From NCBI RefSeq assembly GCF_014645315.1, contig NZ_BMLQ01000009.1, forward strand, positions 1-64,000: 64,000 nucleotides of DNA, given 5' to 3'. Position 1 is the stretch's first letter. Each line of letters opens with the position of its first letter. Made by a program: the position numbers and the translations under genes. This DNA comes from Citricoccus zhacaiensis (GTDB lineage Bacteria; Actinomycetota; Actinomycetes; Actinomycetales; Micrococcaceae). Shown one piece after another: positions 19,276-28,293 of the stretch. The notes under the pieces are model-generated. The model did no database searches and had not been told where the DNA came from. It saw nothing but the letters and a program-made list of their open reading frames with translations.

Positions 19276-20073
19276 CTACCAGGTGGCGGCGACGAAGCCG
19301 TGCAGGTCGGCCTCCAACTCGATCCGTGAGCGCATCAGCTCAGCGACCAGGCCGGCGTCGAGAGCAGTACGCAAGCGGTCCCGGGGCACGGAGACGGTCA
19401 TCCCGGCCACCGCTGCGCCCGAGCTGTCCCGGACGGCCACCCCGACCGCGCCGACGCCCTCCTCGGTGCCCTGATCGTTGATGGCGAAGCCGCGGATCCG
19501 GATCATCGCCAGTTCGGCGGCGAGCCGCGTGTGGGACCGCGCGTCGAAGGGACTGCCGACCAGTTCAGCCTGGTGGCGGTACAGCTGTTCGACCGTGGCC
19601 GGGTCCATCGTCGCGAGCAGGGCCTTACCGCCCGAGGCCGCGGCGGCCGGCAGGGCCACGCCCTGGCGGTCGCCCACTCGAACGGAGTGGTCCCCCTCCA
19701 CGGAGGTCAGAAAACGAACCTCGGTGCCGGCACGGACCATCAGGTTGGCCGTCTCCCGCAGCCGGCCGGCCAGCATCTCCAGGTGCGGATAACTGCGGTG
19801 ACGTAGCTCGGCCGTCCAGGGGACCCCCACCGGCGGCAGACCCAGGGCCGGGCCCGGGATGTAGCGACGGGAGGCGTCCTGGACGGCGTACCCGCGGTAG
19901 ACCAGCATCGCCATGAGGCGGTGTGCCGTGGAGACGGAGACGCCCAACAGCCGGGCCGCAACACTGATGCGCACCCGGCCGTAGTCACGCACCATCTCCA
20001 TCAGGGTCAGGGCGTGGTCCACGGAGTCGACGGGATACCTCGGCGACTGCCGCAGGGATGGCGTTTTCTGCAC
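19276..20073 (-). CDS. IclR-family transcriptional regulator
   Basis: A 265-residue IclR protein. The N-terminal winged helix (VDHALTLMEMVRDYGRVRISVAARLLGVSVST region) precedes the effector domain, which has DRQGVALPAAAASGGKALLA, TRLAAELAMIRIRGFAINDQ and AVAGMTVSVPRDR. It is divergent from the MFS transporter gene 48 bases away and very likely controls it. The GTG start lies inside a CACAGTAGATC repeat and has no visible Shine-Dalgarno, so autoregulation through that site is likely. A slightly later start cannot be excluded. Confidence 0.85.
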   Translation of the reverse strand: MQKTPSLRQSPRYPVDSVDHALTLMEMVRDYGRVRISVAARLLGVSVSTAHRLMAMLVYRGYAVQDASRRYIPGPALGLPPVGVPWTAELRHRSYPHLEMLAGRLRETANLMVRAGTEVRFLTSVEGDHSVRVGDRQGVALPAAAASGGKALLATMDPATVEQLYRHQAELVGSPFDARSHTRLAAELAMIRIRGFAINDQGTEEGVGAVGVAVRDSSGAAVAGMTVSVPRDRLRTALDAGLVAELMRSRIELEADLHGFVAATW

Positions 20074-20120
20074 AGTAGATCATTTTGGCAGTGTTCCTGT
20101 GCTGAGGTTCACAGTAGATC
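20071..20120. promoter_or_regulatory. paired direct repeats in the iclR/MFS intergenic region
   Basis: The 11-mer CACAGTAGATC occurs at 20071-20081 and again at 20110-20120, 39 bases apart. One copy overlaps the start codon of the IclR gene and the other ends one base before the ATG assigned to the MFS gene. This layout is what an autoregulated divergent operator would show. Confidence 0.5.
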
Positions 20121-20121
20121 T

Positions 20122-21468
20122 ATGATCCAGAGCACATCCGCCTCGGACGCACCGTCCGTGGCGCCCCACCGACAGGCCGCCATCACCGTCCAGGGCTCAC
20201 CGCAGGGCAGTGGGCTGTCCCGCCGCCAGGCCACCCTGGCCGTGGTGGTCTGCTGGCTCCTCGTGGTCTTCGATGGCTACGACCTCATCGTCTTCGGCAC
20301 CGTCCAGACTTCGCTGCTGGAGAACACCGGCTGGGGCCTGGACAACGCCACCCTCGGCCTCATGGGGTCCATGGCGTTCGTCGGGATGATGATCGGCGCC
20401 CTGCTGGCCGGGCGGATGGCCGATTCCTGGGGCCGCCGCCGTACCATCCTGGCGTGCGCCGTCACCTTCTCGATCTTCACGATTCTCTGTGCCATCGCCC
20501 CGAGCGCCTGGGTCTTCGGAGCTTTCCGGCTGCTGGCCGGGATCGGCCTCGGCGGCCTGGTGCCCTCGGCCAACGCCATGGTGGCCGAGCTGGTCCCCGA
20601 ACGCTGGCGCTCCTCCATCGCCACGTTGATGATGTCCGGCGTCCCGATCGGCGGTTCCCTGGCCGCCCTCATCGGCATCCCCCTGATTCCGGCCCTCGGC
20701 TGGCAGTCGATGTTCCTCGTGGCCGTCCTGGCCCTCGTCATCGTGGTCCCGATGGGCCTGGCCTACCTCCCCGAGACCCTGCCGTCCGAAGCCGCGGCCC
20801 GGGATCGCCCCGGCGCCTCACCGGCCACTGGCAAGGCGGCGAAGGCCGGCGGTTTCTCCCTGTTGCTCCGTGATCCCTTCCTGCTGGCCTCCATCATGTT
20901 CGCCCTGGCCACCCTGGCCACGCTGTTCGCCTGGTACGGACTCGGCACGTGGCTGCCGCGCGCCATGGAAGCCCAGGGCTATGACCTCGGCTCCGCCCTG
21001 ACCTTCTCGCTGTCCCTGAACGTCGGTGCCGTTCTCGGCTCGATCGTCACGGCCTGGGCCGGCGACCGCTTCGGCGCTGTCCGCTCCAGCGTCATCGCCG
21101 CCGCTCTGGCCGGCGTGGCCCTGCTCGGCCTGTTGCTCTCCCCGCCCGTGTGGCTCGTGTACGTGATCTTGATGGTGGCCGGCGTCGGGACGCACGGCAC
21201 GCAGTGCCTGATCATCGCCGCCGTGGCCAACCACTACCCGGGGCACCTGCGCGGCACGGCCCTCGGCTGGGCCCTGGGCGTGGGGCGCCTGGGTGCCGTG
21301 ACGGCCCCGCTGGTGGCCGGTTTCCTGCTCGACGGCGGCTTCGGCGCCGGATCGATCTTCGTCGCCTTCGGCGTGGCAGCCCTGGTGGCGGCGGTGCTGC
21401 TGGTCGTCATCATCGCCCAGGGCAACGGCGGGCGCGGCGTCGGATCGCGCCAGGTCACGGCGAGCTGA
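20122..21468 (+). CDS. MFS transporter, aromatic acid:H+ symporter-like
   Basis: A 448-residue 12-helix MFS transporter. TM1 carries VFDGYDLIVFGTV, whose DGYD motif is diagnostic of the AAHS aromatic-acid symporters. The loop after TM2 has GRMADSWGRRR (motif A). A hydrophilic central loop near residue 230 separates the halves. The likely substrate is an aromatic or other organic acid. No Shine-Dalgarno precedes ATG 20122, and a later GTG (for example at VAPHRQ) would still leave all helices intact. It is divergent from the IclR gene and converges with the SMP-30 gene. Confidence 0.82.
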   Translation: MIQSTSASDAPSVAPHRQAAITVQGSPQGSGLSRRQATLAVVVCWLLVVFDGYDLIVFGTVQTSLLENTGWGLDNATLGLMGSMAFVGMMIGALLAGRMADSWGRRRTILACAVTFSIFTILCAIAPSAWVFGAFRLLAGIGLGGLVPSANAMVAELVPERWRSSIATLMMSGVPIGGSLAALIGIPLIPALGWQSMFLVAVLALVIVVPMGLAYLPETLPSEAAARDRPGASPATGKAAKAGGFSLLLRDPFLLASIMFALATLATLFAWYGLGTWLPRAMEAQGYDLGSALTFSLSLNVGAVLGSIVTAWAGDRFGAVRSSVIAAALAGVALLGLLLSPPVWLVYVILMVAGVGTHGTQCLIIAAVANHYPGHLRGTALGWALGVGRLGAVTAPLVAGFLLDGGFGAGSIFVAFGVAALVAAVLLVVIIAQGNGGRGVGSRQVTAS

Positions 21469-21499
21469 ATCGTCTGACAGAGTTCCACGGCCGGGGTCA

Positions 21500-22351
21500 T
21501 CAGCCCGCGAACGGGCGCGTCGGGATTCCGGGCACCCCTACCTCCGCCACGAACAAGGCACCGGCCAGCGGGTCCGCATCGGTATCCACGTCTTCCTGCG
21601 AGGTGGTGATGAACAGCCGGTCCAGGTGCTCACCGCCGAAGGTGCAGGCGGTGGTCTTGGTGGCCGGCACCTCGATGACCTCGTCGAGGTGGCCATCCGG
21701 CCGGTACCGGTGGATCACGCCCTGGTCCACCACGGCCACCCAGACCCCTCCGTCGGCGTCCACGGTCAACCCGTCCGGCTGGCCGCCGCCGGGAATACGC
21801 ACGAAGGTCCGCCGGCCGCTCAGGCCGGACTCGGTGTCATAGTCGAAGACCGAGACCAGACCGGTCGGCGTGTCGTTGTAGTAGGCCAGGGACCCGTCCG
21901 GGCTCCAGTCCAGCCCGTTCGAGTTGGTGACGCCGTCCAGGACCACATCGACCCGGCCGTCGGCATCCAGGCGGTAGAGGGAGGCAGCACCCGGCGTCTG
22001 GTCATACGCCATGGATCCGCAGTAGAACCGGCCGTCCGGATCGCAGGCGCCCTCGTTCATCCGCACGCCGGTCGAGGCCCACACCGGGGACAGGGTGGCG
22101 ATGGAGCCGTCGGGCTCCTCCAGGGCGAAGCCCCGTTCGACGCCGATCACCGCGCCCCCGCCACGGCGTGGCCGCACCGCGGCGGCCACCGAACCGACGT
22201 GGTGGCGGGTCACCGTGTCCCCCGCGTCCCCGGACAGCGTGAGGATGTCCCCGGCCAGCATGTCCACCCAGCGCAGGCCTCCCCACTGCTCAGACCAGAC
22301 CGGCCCCTCGCCGTGGTAGGCGACCGGGTCGGTGATCTGCTGGGCACGCAT
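21500..22351 (-). CDS. SMP-30/gluconolactonase-family lactonase
   Basis: A 283-residue six-bladed beta-propeller. The metal site is visible: an early Glu (GEGPVWSEQWGGLRWVDM), Asn in RMNEGACDPDGRFYCGSMAYD, Asn in VTNSNGLDWSPDG, and Asp in GQPDGLTVDADGGVWVA. Such enzymes hydrolyse sugar or other lactones using Ca2+ or Zn2+. It converges with the MFS gene. The start ATG follows AGGAGGTCCCC. The natural substrate cannot be told from sequence. Confidence 0.85.
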   Translation of the reverse strand: MRAQQITDPVAYHGEGPVWSEQWGGLRWVDMLAGDILTLSGDAGDTVTRHHVGSVAAAVRPRRGGGAVIGVERGFALEEPDGSIATLSPVWASTGVRMNEGACDPDGRFYCGSMAYDQTPGAASLYRLDADGRVDVVLDGVTNSNGLDWSPDGSLAYYNDTPTGLVSVFDYDTESGLSGRRTFVRIPGGGQPDGLTVDADGGVWVAVVDQGVIHRYRPDGHLDEVIEVPATKTTACTFGGEHLDRLFITTSQEDVDTDADPLAGALFVAEVGVPGIPTRPFAG

Positions 22352-22457
22352 GGGGACCTCCTGTGTGGGGCAACGCGGAAGCGATGACGGGCGGACGGGA
22401 ATGAGGGCTCACCCTCAGACAACCCCGTCGGCGTGCTGGGTGCAAGGGGTTCCTTCC

Positions 22458-22477
22458 GGTCCTCGAGCTCGAGGACC
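22458..22477. promoter_or_regulatory. 20-base perfect palindrome in the SMP-30 upstream region
   Basis: GGTCCTCGAGCTCGAGGACC reads identically on both strands with no spacer. It lies 106 bases before the SMP-30 start and 120 bases past the end of the response-regulator gene, in a 246-base interval without a recognisable gene. It could be an operator or a cruciform/hairpin end signal. Confidence 0.4.
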
Positions 22478-22597
22478 AGTTCCTCTGGTCGGCAGAGGTC
22501 GGCCGCATCCCGGATGCCGCGCATACGGGACCGGGTCACCCTGCTGGGCCTCGAGAATGCGGCGGGCGGGCCGATCTCGGTACTGAGCCTCCGCGGC

Positions 22598-23242
22598 CTA
22601 CCGGAGCAGACCGTCCCGCAGGGCGCGGAGCACCGCGTTCGTCCGGTCCCGCGCACCCAGCTTCAGGAGGATGGTGGAGACGTGGTTCTTCACCGTGCCC
22701 TCGGCGAGAAACAGGGCCTGGGCGATCTGCCGATTGGGGTAGCCCTCGGCCATCAGCCGCAGCACCTCCTGTTCCCGGTCGGTGAGGTCCTGGGCGGGCA
22801 CCGAAGCCTCCGGCGTGGGTACAGCGCCGGCGCGGATCGCCCGCAGCAACCGGTCGGTGATGGACGGGGCGATGAGCGTTCCGCCGTCCGCCAGGGTCTG
22901 CACCGCATAGGTGAGTTGTTCGACCGTCACGTCCTTGAGGAGATAGCCGCGAGCGCCGGACTGCAGGGCGTCCAGCACGAGGGTGTCATCGTCGAAGGTC
23001 GTCAGTACCAGCACGGGCACCTCGATCCCCCGGTCCCGCAGGTGCCGCAGGGTCCACAACCCGTCGTAGCGGGGCATCCGCAAATCCAGGAGCACGACGT
23101 CGGGCGCCTCCTGAGCGATCACCTCCAGCGCCGCAGCGCCGTCGTCCGCCTCCCCCACCACCTCGACGTGTGCGATGTCCAGGAGGGTTCGGATCCCGTG
23201 CCGCACGAGGGTCTGGTCGTCGACGACCACCACGCGGGTCAT
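22598..23242 (-). CDS. NarL/LuxR-family response regulator
   Basis: A 214-residue regulator. The receiver domain has acidic DD at residues 8-9, the phospho-acceptor Asp in VVLLDLRMPRYDG, the Thr of LTTFDDD and the Lys of YLLKDV. The C-terminal LuxR-type helix-turn-helix is LTDREQEVLRLMAEGYPNRQIAQ...VKNHVSTIL. It is coupled by ATGA overlap to the upstream histidine kinase and probably controls the divergent ABC exporter. ATG 23242 is preferred over a long upstream reading through kinase sequence. Confidence 0.9.
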   Translation of the reverse strand: MTRVVVVDDQTLVRHGIRTLLDIAHVEVVGEADDGAAALEVIAQEAPDVVLLDLRMPRYDGLWTLRHLRDRGIEVPVLVLTTFDDDTLVLDALQSGARGYLLKDVTVEQLTYAVQTLADGGTLIAPSITDRLLRAIRAGAVPTPEASVPAQDLTDREQEVLRLMAEGYPNRQIAQALFLAEGTVKNHVSTILLKLGARDRTNAVLRALRDGLLR

Positions 23243-24456
23243 GCGGACGGCACCCGGGCGACGACGCGGAACCCCTGGCCCACGGGGTCGCGGCCACGAG
23301 CAGTGCTTCCAGTGCTTACAGTCCTTGCAATCCGTGGAGCGGCGGTTCCGAACTCCGCCGTGCCGCCCAGCAACTCGAACCGTTCTGCAATCCCCCGCAG
23401 CCCGTTCCCACCTGCGCCCGCGTCCCGGGGCCCACACCCGTCGTCCTCGGCCGCGAGCACCACATCCCCGCAGAGGCGACCGTCCCGGCCGTCCAGCCCC
23501 ACCGTGATCCACAACCGGGTGGCGTCGGCGTGACGGAGGGTATTGGTGGTGATCTCCTGCACGGCACGGACAAGGGCCTCGGTGCGTGCCTCATCCAGGC
23601 TGATCTCCGGTTCCACGTCAAGCTCCACGTGGAGTCCGGGCAGGTCCGCCACCACCTCTTCCAGAGCCCGGGCCAGGTCGGTCGGTTCGGTGCGCAACTG
23701 CTCCACGGTGGCGCGCAGGTCCGCCAGCAGCTCCCGGGCCACGGATCCGGCCCGTTCGACGTGCTCCCTCTCCGGCCCCGGCGTCCGGTGCCTGGCCGCC
23801 TCCAATTCGAGGGCGAGAACGGTGAGCTGGTGACCGATCGTGTCATGCAGGTCCCGGGAGATCCGCAGCCGTTCGGCAGCGCGGGCGTTCACGGCCAGCA
23901 CGGCGGAGGCCGCCCGCAGATCCACATGGGCCCGGGCCAGTTCGCGGCGCTGCCGTTGTTCACGGATCAGGGTCACGGTACTCAGCAGCGTCGCGACCTG
24001 GATCATCAGGTAGAACCCGAGGAACAGTCCGACCTCCATCAGGGCGGCGTCTGGGAGGGCGCCGTCCCCCGATGGCGCGGTTTCCTGCACGGCATCCACC
24101 GCGAGGACCACCGTGTTGATTCCGACCAGCGCGAACCCACCCCACACGGGCACCAGGTAGGCGCTGATGGCGGCGGTCAGCACGAGGAGGACATTCAGCA
24201 GTCCCATCCCCGGGGCGGTCAGCACCAGCACCCAGGAGAACACGACGGCGGCACAGAACCCGATCAGGTCCACCCGCCGTGCCATTCCGGACACGGCGGC
24301 GCCGAGGTTGAGCAGGAAGACCACGAACAGGCTGGTCCACAGGGTGCGGTCGATCGAGGGCTCGACGGCGCCGAGCAGGACCGGGGACGCCACGGCGATG
24401 GCGACGACCAGCATCGCCAGTCCCGACCAGATCTCATACCCGTACCGCTGGCTCAT
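23239..24456 (-). CDS. sensor histidine kinase (DesK/LiaS-type)
   Basis: A 405-residue kinase with about five N-terminal membrane helices and a short coiled region (REQRQRRELARAHVDLRA). The dimerisation helix with the phosphorylated His is in RISRDLHDTIGHQL, and an HATPase domain follows (QEITTNTLRHADA, DDGCGPRD, GNGLRGIAERFELLGG). It lacks a large extracellular loop, so it probably senses membrane state or a partner such as the nearby ABC transporter. It is cotranscribed with its regulator. Confidence 0.9.
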   Translation of the reverse strand: MSQRYGYEIWSGLAMLVVAIAVASPVLLGAVEPSIDRTLWTSLFVVFLLNLGAAVSGMARRVDLIGFCAAVVFSWVLVLTAPGMGLLNVLLVLTAAISAYLVPVWGGFALVGINTVVLAVDAVQETAPSGDGALPDAALMEVGLFLGFYLMIQVATLLSTVTLIREQRQRRELARAHVDLRAASAVLAVNARAAERLRISRDLHDTIGHQLTVLALELEAARHRTPGPEREHVERAGSVARELLADLRATVEQLRTEPTDLARALEEVVADLPGLHVELDVEPEISLDEARTEALVRAVQEITTNTLRHADATRLWITVGLDGRDGRLCGDVVLAAEDDGCGPRDAGAGGNGLRGIAERFELLGGTAEFGTAAPRIARTVSTGSTARGRDPVGQGFRVVARVPSA

Positions 24457-24506
24457 CTTCCGAGTCTAGAAGGGCGTGGGGTACCGGCGCCCGTGCCGAT
24501 GGTCAT

Positions 24507-24518
24507 GGGCGGTCGCCC
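24507..24518. promoter_or_regulatory. short palindrome between two-component system and ABC exporter
   Basis: GGGCG-GT-CGCCC sits in the 121-base divergent region, flanked by an outer TCATG (24503) and CATGA (24524) pair. The arrangement resembles a dyad for a LuxR-type regulator, but GC-rich dyads this short occur by chance. Confidence 0.25.
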
Positions 24519-24577
24519 ACCACCATGATGACGGGCGGCACCTGTGCGCGCGGCTCGAGATGCCTAGCGTCAGGACC

Positions 24578-25363
24578 ATGACGTCTCCAGCATCAGCACC
24601 GGCCATCCACGCCGAGAATCTGCGCAAGTCCTATCGCGGCAGGACCGCCGTGGACGACATCTCCCTGTCCGTTCAGCCCGGTGAGGTGATGGGCGTCCTC
24701 GGGGCCAACGGTGCCGGCAAGACCACCACCGTGGAGATGATCGCCGGACTGCGCACGCCGGAGACCGGCACCGTCCGCGTCCTCGGCCTCGATCCCCGGC
24801 ACGAACGCGGTGCGGTGCGCCAAGTCCTCGGCGTCCAATTGCAGCAGTCCTACCTGCACGGGGCGTTGACCGTGGCCGAGCTCATGGACCTGTATCGCAG
24901 CTTCTACCCTGACCCGGTCCCGGCGGCGGAGCTCATCGACCGCGTGGGCCTTGCCTCACAGCGCCGGACCCGGTTCGAGAGGCTCTCCGGCGGCCAGCAA
25001 CAGCGGGTGTCCATCGCGCTCGCCCTGGCCGGCCGCCCGCGCGTCGTGATCCTGGACGAGTTGACCACGGGACTGGACCCGCGGGCACGCCGACGGCTGT
25101 GGTCGCTGGTCGAACAGATGCGCGATGACGGCGTGACCGTGCTGCTCGTCAGCCACGCCATGGACGAGGTGGAGCACCTGTGTGACCGGCTCGTCGTGCT
25201 CGACGCCGGACGCGTCATCGCCCGCGGCACCCCCGGCGAGATCACCTCGGCCACCAGGACGCCCTCCTTGGAGGAGGCCTTCCTGGCCCTGACCGGCCGG
25301 GATATCGACGAGGACGACGACCGCCCAGCAGAGCGATCCGCCACGGAAGCAGAGGCCCACTGA
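24578..25363 (+). CDS. ABC transporter ATP-binding protein (drug/lantibiotic export type)
   Basis: A 261-residue ABC ATPase with Walker A GANGAGKTTT, Q-loop GVQLQQSYLHG, signature LSGGQQQRVSIALAL and Walker B VVILDELTTGLDP. The H-loop is LLVSHAMDE. The Walker B continues with LTTG rather than the usual PTNG/PTSG. The C-terminal tail is short and acidic. It is coupled to the permease by a TGATG overlap and divergent from the two-component genes, a common antimicrobial or cell-envelope stress module. ATG 24578 follows TCAGGACC. Confidence 0.9.
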   Translation: MTSPASAPAIHAENLRKSYRGRTAVDDISLSVQPGEVMGVLGANGAGKTTTVEMIAGLRTPETGTVRVLGLDPRHERGAVRQVLGVQLQQSYLHGALTVAELMDLYRSFYPDPVPAAELIDRVGLASQRRTRFERLSGGQQQRVSIALALAGRPRVVILDELTTGLDPRARRRLWSLVEQMRDDGVTVLLVSHAMDEVEHLCDRLVVLDAGRVIARGTPGEITSATRTPSLEEAFLALTGRDIDEDDDRPAERSATEAEAH

Positions 25364-26142
25364 TGACAACCGACATTGTGCCCACACCGACGGCACGACG
25401 CCCCGGCCCGAAATCCTGGCTGGCCCTGGTGGGCGCCGAGGCGAAGATGGTCACCCGGGACACCTCCGGGCTCATCATCCCGCTGGGCCTTCCCCTCCTG
25501 ATCCTGGTGATGAGCGCAGCTCCGGCCTCTCAGGAGGTCATCGTGAACGGACGTACCGCGCTGGACCTGTTCGTGCTGCCGCTGGTGCTGACCGTCATCA
25601 TCGCGACGATCGGCATCATCAACATGCCCAGCTTCCTGGCGTACTACCGCCGCTCGGGCATCCTGCGCCGGCTGGCCGTCACCCCGGCGTCTCCGGCGAT
25701 GGTGCTGGTGGCACAGGTGGTGGTGAGCCTGCTGCAGGCCGTGCTCGGAATGATTCTCGCCCTGGCGGTGGCGTTCTGGGGGTTCGGGGCGAACCCGCCC
25801 GCGCACCTGTGGGCCGGCGTCGGGATCTTCCTCCTGGCCCTGGCGGCCATGTATGCCCTGGGAATGATGGTGGCCGCCGTCGCCCCGACGCCGAACTCGG
25901 CTGTGGCGATCGGCCTGGTCCTGTTCTTCGCCTTCGGCGCCCTGGGCGGGTTGTTCGGTGGGGTGCAGATGCTGCCTGAGGCTCTGGCACCGCTGGCCGA
26001 CTGGCTGCCGTTCGGAGCCGCGGTGCAGGCGTTGGGATCAGCCTGGGCCGGCGTCGCCCTCGAGCTGACGCACCTGATCAGCCTCGTGACCACCACGGTG
26101 GTCGGGACCGGGGTGGCGATCTGGCTGTTCCGCTGGGAGTAG
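25363..26142 (+). CDS. ABC-2 type transporter permease
   Basis: A 259-residue membrane protein with six predicted helices and the YYRRSGILRRLAVTP amphipathic loop typical of ABC-2 permeases. The late GVQMLPEALAPLADWLPF segment also fits the family. It pairs with the upstream ATPase. Overlap of start and stop (TGATG) fixes the start. The role is probably export of an amphipathic compound. Confidence 0.9.
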   Translation: MTTDIVPTPTARRPGPKSWLALVGAEAKMVTRDTSGLIIPLGLPLLILVMSAAPASQEVIVNGRTALDLFVLPLVLTVIIATIGIINMPSFLAYYRRSGILRRLAVTPASPAMVLVAQVVVSLLQAVLGMILALAVAFWGFGANPPAHLWAGVGIFLLALAAMYALGMMVAAVAPTPNSAVAIGLVLFFAFGALGGLFGGVQMLPEALAPLADWLPFGAAVQALGSAWAGVALELTHLISLVTTTVVGTGVAIWLFRWE

Positions 26143-26152
26143 GACTCCCGCG

Positions 26153-26545
26153 TCAGGAACCCTTCGGGACCTTGACCGCGATCACCGGGACGGATGCGCC
26201 CAGCAGGATCTCCTGGGCGTTCGAGCCGAGCAGCAGCTTGCCCACCGGACTGCGGTGCTTGATACCGACCACGATCACGGACGCGTTCAGTTCCTCGGCC
26301 ACATCCAGCAGATCACCGGCGGCATCCCGGCTGCGGGCATCCGGCTGACGGTGCGTGATGGCGAGACCTGCCGGCGCCGGGTCGCCGGCCAGACCGGCGT
26401 CGGGGTCCAGGGCTCCGGACCCAGCCGCGCCGCCGTCGAGGTCGAAGACGATGAGGTCCTCCCCACGGCGCGTGGCCTCAGCCACCGCGAAGTCCACCGC
26501 AGCCCGGCCCTCCGGGCTGCCCGTCCGCCCCACCAATACCGACAT
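26153..26545 (-). CDS. universal stress protein (UspA family)
   Basis: A 130-residue single USP domain. The ATP-binding pattern G-2x-G-9x-G-S/T is present in modified form (GIKHRSPVGKLLLGSNAQEILL) and the family-ending VPVIAVKV strand is intact. It opens directly at the first strand (MSVLVGRTGS), where relatives often carry a few more residues. It converges with the ABC permease gene with only ten bases between. It probably binds ATP. Confidence 0.82.
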   Translation of the reverse strand: MSVLVGRTGSPEGRAAVDFAVAEATRRGEDLIVFDLDGGAAGSGALDPDAGLAGDPAPAGLAITHRQPDARSRDAAGDLLDVAEELNASVIVVGIKHRSPVGKLLLGSNAQEILLGASVPVIAVKVPKGS

Positions 26546-26679
26546 GCCGACTCCCTCCGGTGTGCGGACGCGTCACCACGACGCTCCCGCCCTTCGTCCA
26601 TGACTGTGACTCAGGATACATTTCCCTGTAGACCAGGGGAGCACCAGCCCGTGAGCCAGTCCAGAGGGGGACATCCAGC

Positions 26680-27690
26680 ATGGCAGCTGACCACCACGCC
26701 ACACCCGGTAGACCCGGCGCCGGCATGATCATCTATGGCGTGATAGCAGCCCTGGTGATCGGGACGGCGTCGTTCTTCTCGATCCAGTCGGCCACGGCCG
26801 GGGCGGACCTGCGCAGCAACCTGACCCTGATCGCGCCGGCGGGCGCCGGCGGCGGCTGGGATGGGTTCACCCGCTCCCAGCAGTCCGCGATGCGCGTCAA
26901 CGGGATCGTCAACAACGCCCAGGTCGTCAACATCCCGGGCGCCGGCGGAACCATCGGCCTCGGCCGGTTCAGCACCATGCACGGACAGGCGGACACCCTC
27001 ATGGCCACCGGCTCGGTGATGCTCGGGGGGATCGAACTGAACAACTCCCCCGTGGACCTCTCGGACGTGCGGCCCATCGCCCGGCTCTCGGACGACTTCG
27101 ATGCGATCGTCGTCCCGGCCGATTCGCCCTACGAGACGATCGACGACCTGGTGGCGGACTGGAGGAAGGACCCAGCCTCATTCCCGTGGACCGGCGGCTC
27201 GGTCGGCTCCATCGATCACCTGATCATCGCCGAGCTGGCCCTGGAGGCCGGCATCGACCCGGCCGAGATCACCTACATCCCGAAGACCTCCGGCGGCGAG
27301 GCGATCCAGACCATCGCCTCCGGCACCGCGAAGGCGGCGACCTCCGGATACAACGAGTTCGCGGATCAGATCGAGGCGGGCCGGATCAGGGCCCTGGGCA
27401 TCTCCAGTCCTGAGCGGCTCGATGGCGTGGACGTCCCCACCATCACCGAGCAGGGGTATGACGTGGTCATGGCCAATTGGCGCGGCATGCTCGCCGCCCC
27501 GGGCATCACCGATGAGCAGTTCGAGGAGCTCGAGGCCATCGTCACGGAGACGTCCCAGACACCCGAGTGGCGTCAGGCCCTCGAGGACAACCAGTGGACC
27601 GACTCCTTCATGACCGGCGAGGAGTTCGAACAGTTCATTGCCGAGGACCAGGAGAAGATCGCCGCCCTGATCGAGGAGTTGGACCTGTGA
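26680..27690 (+). CDS. tctC: tripartite tricarboxylate transporter substrate-binding protein
   Basis: A 336-residue TctC/Bug-family protein. A hydrophobic N-terminal segment (about residues 16-36) serves as a signal or anchor. The mature part has the family loops LIAPAGAGGGWD (first carboxylate site), NIPGAGGTIGLGRF, and SGYNEFADQIEAGRIRALGISSPERL. It captures a carboxylate outside the membrane for the TctAB permease. It starts a three-gene operon in CBA order, with the stop overlapping the tctB start (GTGA). Confidence 0.9.
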   Translation: MAADHHATPGRPGAGMIIYGVIAALVIGTASFFSIQSATAGADLRSNLTLIAPAGAGGGWDGFTRSQQSAMRVNGIVNNAQVVNIPGAGGTIGLGRFSTMHGQADTLMATGSVMLGGIELNNSPVDLSDVRPIARLSDDFDAIVVPADSPYETIDDLVADWRKDPASFPWTGGSVGSIDHLIIAELALEAGIDPAEITYIPKTSGGEAIQTIASGTAKAATSGYNEFADQIEAGRIRALGISSPERLDGVDVPTITEQGYDVVMANWRGMLAAPGITDEQFEELEAIVTETSQTPEWRQALEDNQWTDSFMTGEEFEQFIAEDQEKIAALIEELDL

Positions 27691-28292
27691 GCCAGTCCCA
27701 GCCCACCGCCCCCTCCCACCCCGTGGGCGACGCCGGCCCCGCCACCGCCCGAGGCTGGTGGCACGGACGCAGCGGCCTCTTCCTCGCCGCCTTCATGGCG
27801 GCCTTCTCCACCTACCTGCTGGTCGGCGTCCTCACCATGGCCGTCCCGGACGGCGCCGACGCCCCTGGCCCGCAGTTCGTCCCCCTGATCATCGCGGTGG
27901 CCGGGTACATCCTCGCCGCCCTGCTGGCCGTCCACTACATCCGCACACCCGAGCCGGCGGTCACCCCCACCTTCACCGCCGAGGACGATGCGACCGATGA
28001 GGAGCGGCGCGCGGCAGAGGCCGCCGCCACCGTGCAGTACCGGACCTTCTCAGACTGGTATGCGGTGGGCTGGAGCGTCGCCGGGTTCCTGGCCTTCGCA
28101 CTGCTGCTGAACGTGCTCGGCTGGATCCTCGGAGCGGCGCTGCTCTTCTGGTGCGTGGCTCACGGGATCGGCAGCCGCCGCCACCTCTTCGACGCCAGCC
28201 TGGGCCTACTGCTGAGCAGTTTCATCTACCTGGCCTTCGACGTGGGACTGGGCCTGTCCCTGCCCTCCGGCCTGCTGGGAGGGGTGTTCTGA
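27687..28292 (+). CDS. tctB: tripartite tricarboxylate transporter small membrane protein
   Basis: A 201-residue TctB with four hydrophobic segments and a hydrophilic, acidic cytoplasmic loop (about residues 92-118, FTAEDDATDEERR). It has no sequence motif beyond fold and position, but its place between tctC and tctA with tight overlap is diagnostic. The GTG at 27687 overlaps the tctC stop and excludes longer starts. Confidence 0.85.
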   Translation: MSQSQPTAPSHPVGDAGPATARGWWHGRSGLFLAAFMAAFSTYLLVGVLTMAVPDGADAPGPQFVPLIIAVAGYILAALLAVHYIRTPEPAVTPTFTAEDDATDEERRAAEAAATVQYRTFSDWYAVGWSVAGFLAFALLLNVLGWILGAALLFWCVAHGIGSRRHLFDASLGLLLSSFIYLAFDVGLGLSLPSGLLGGVF

Positions 28293-28293
28293 G

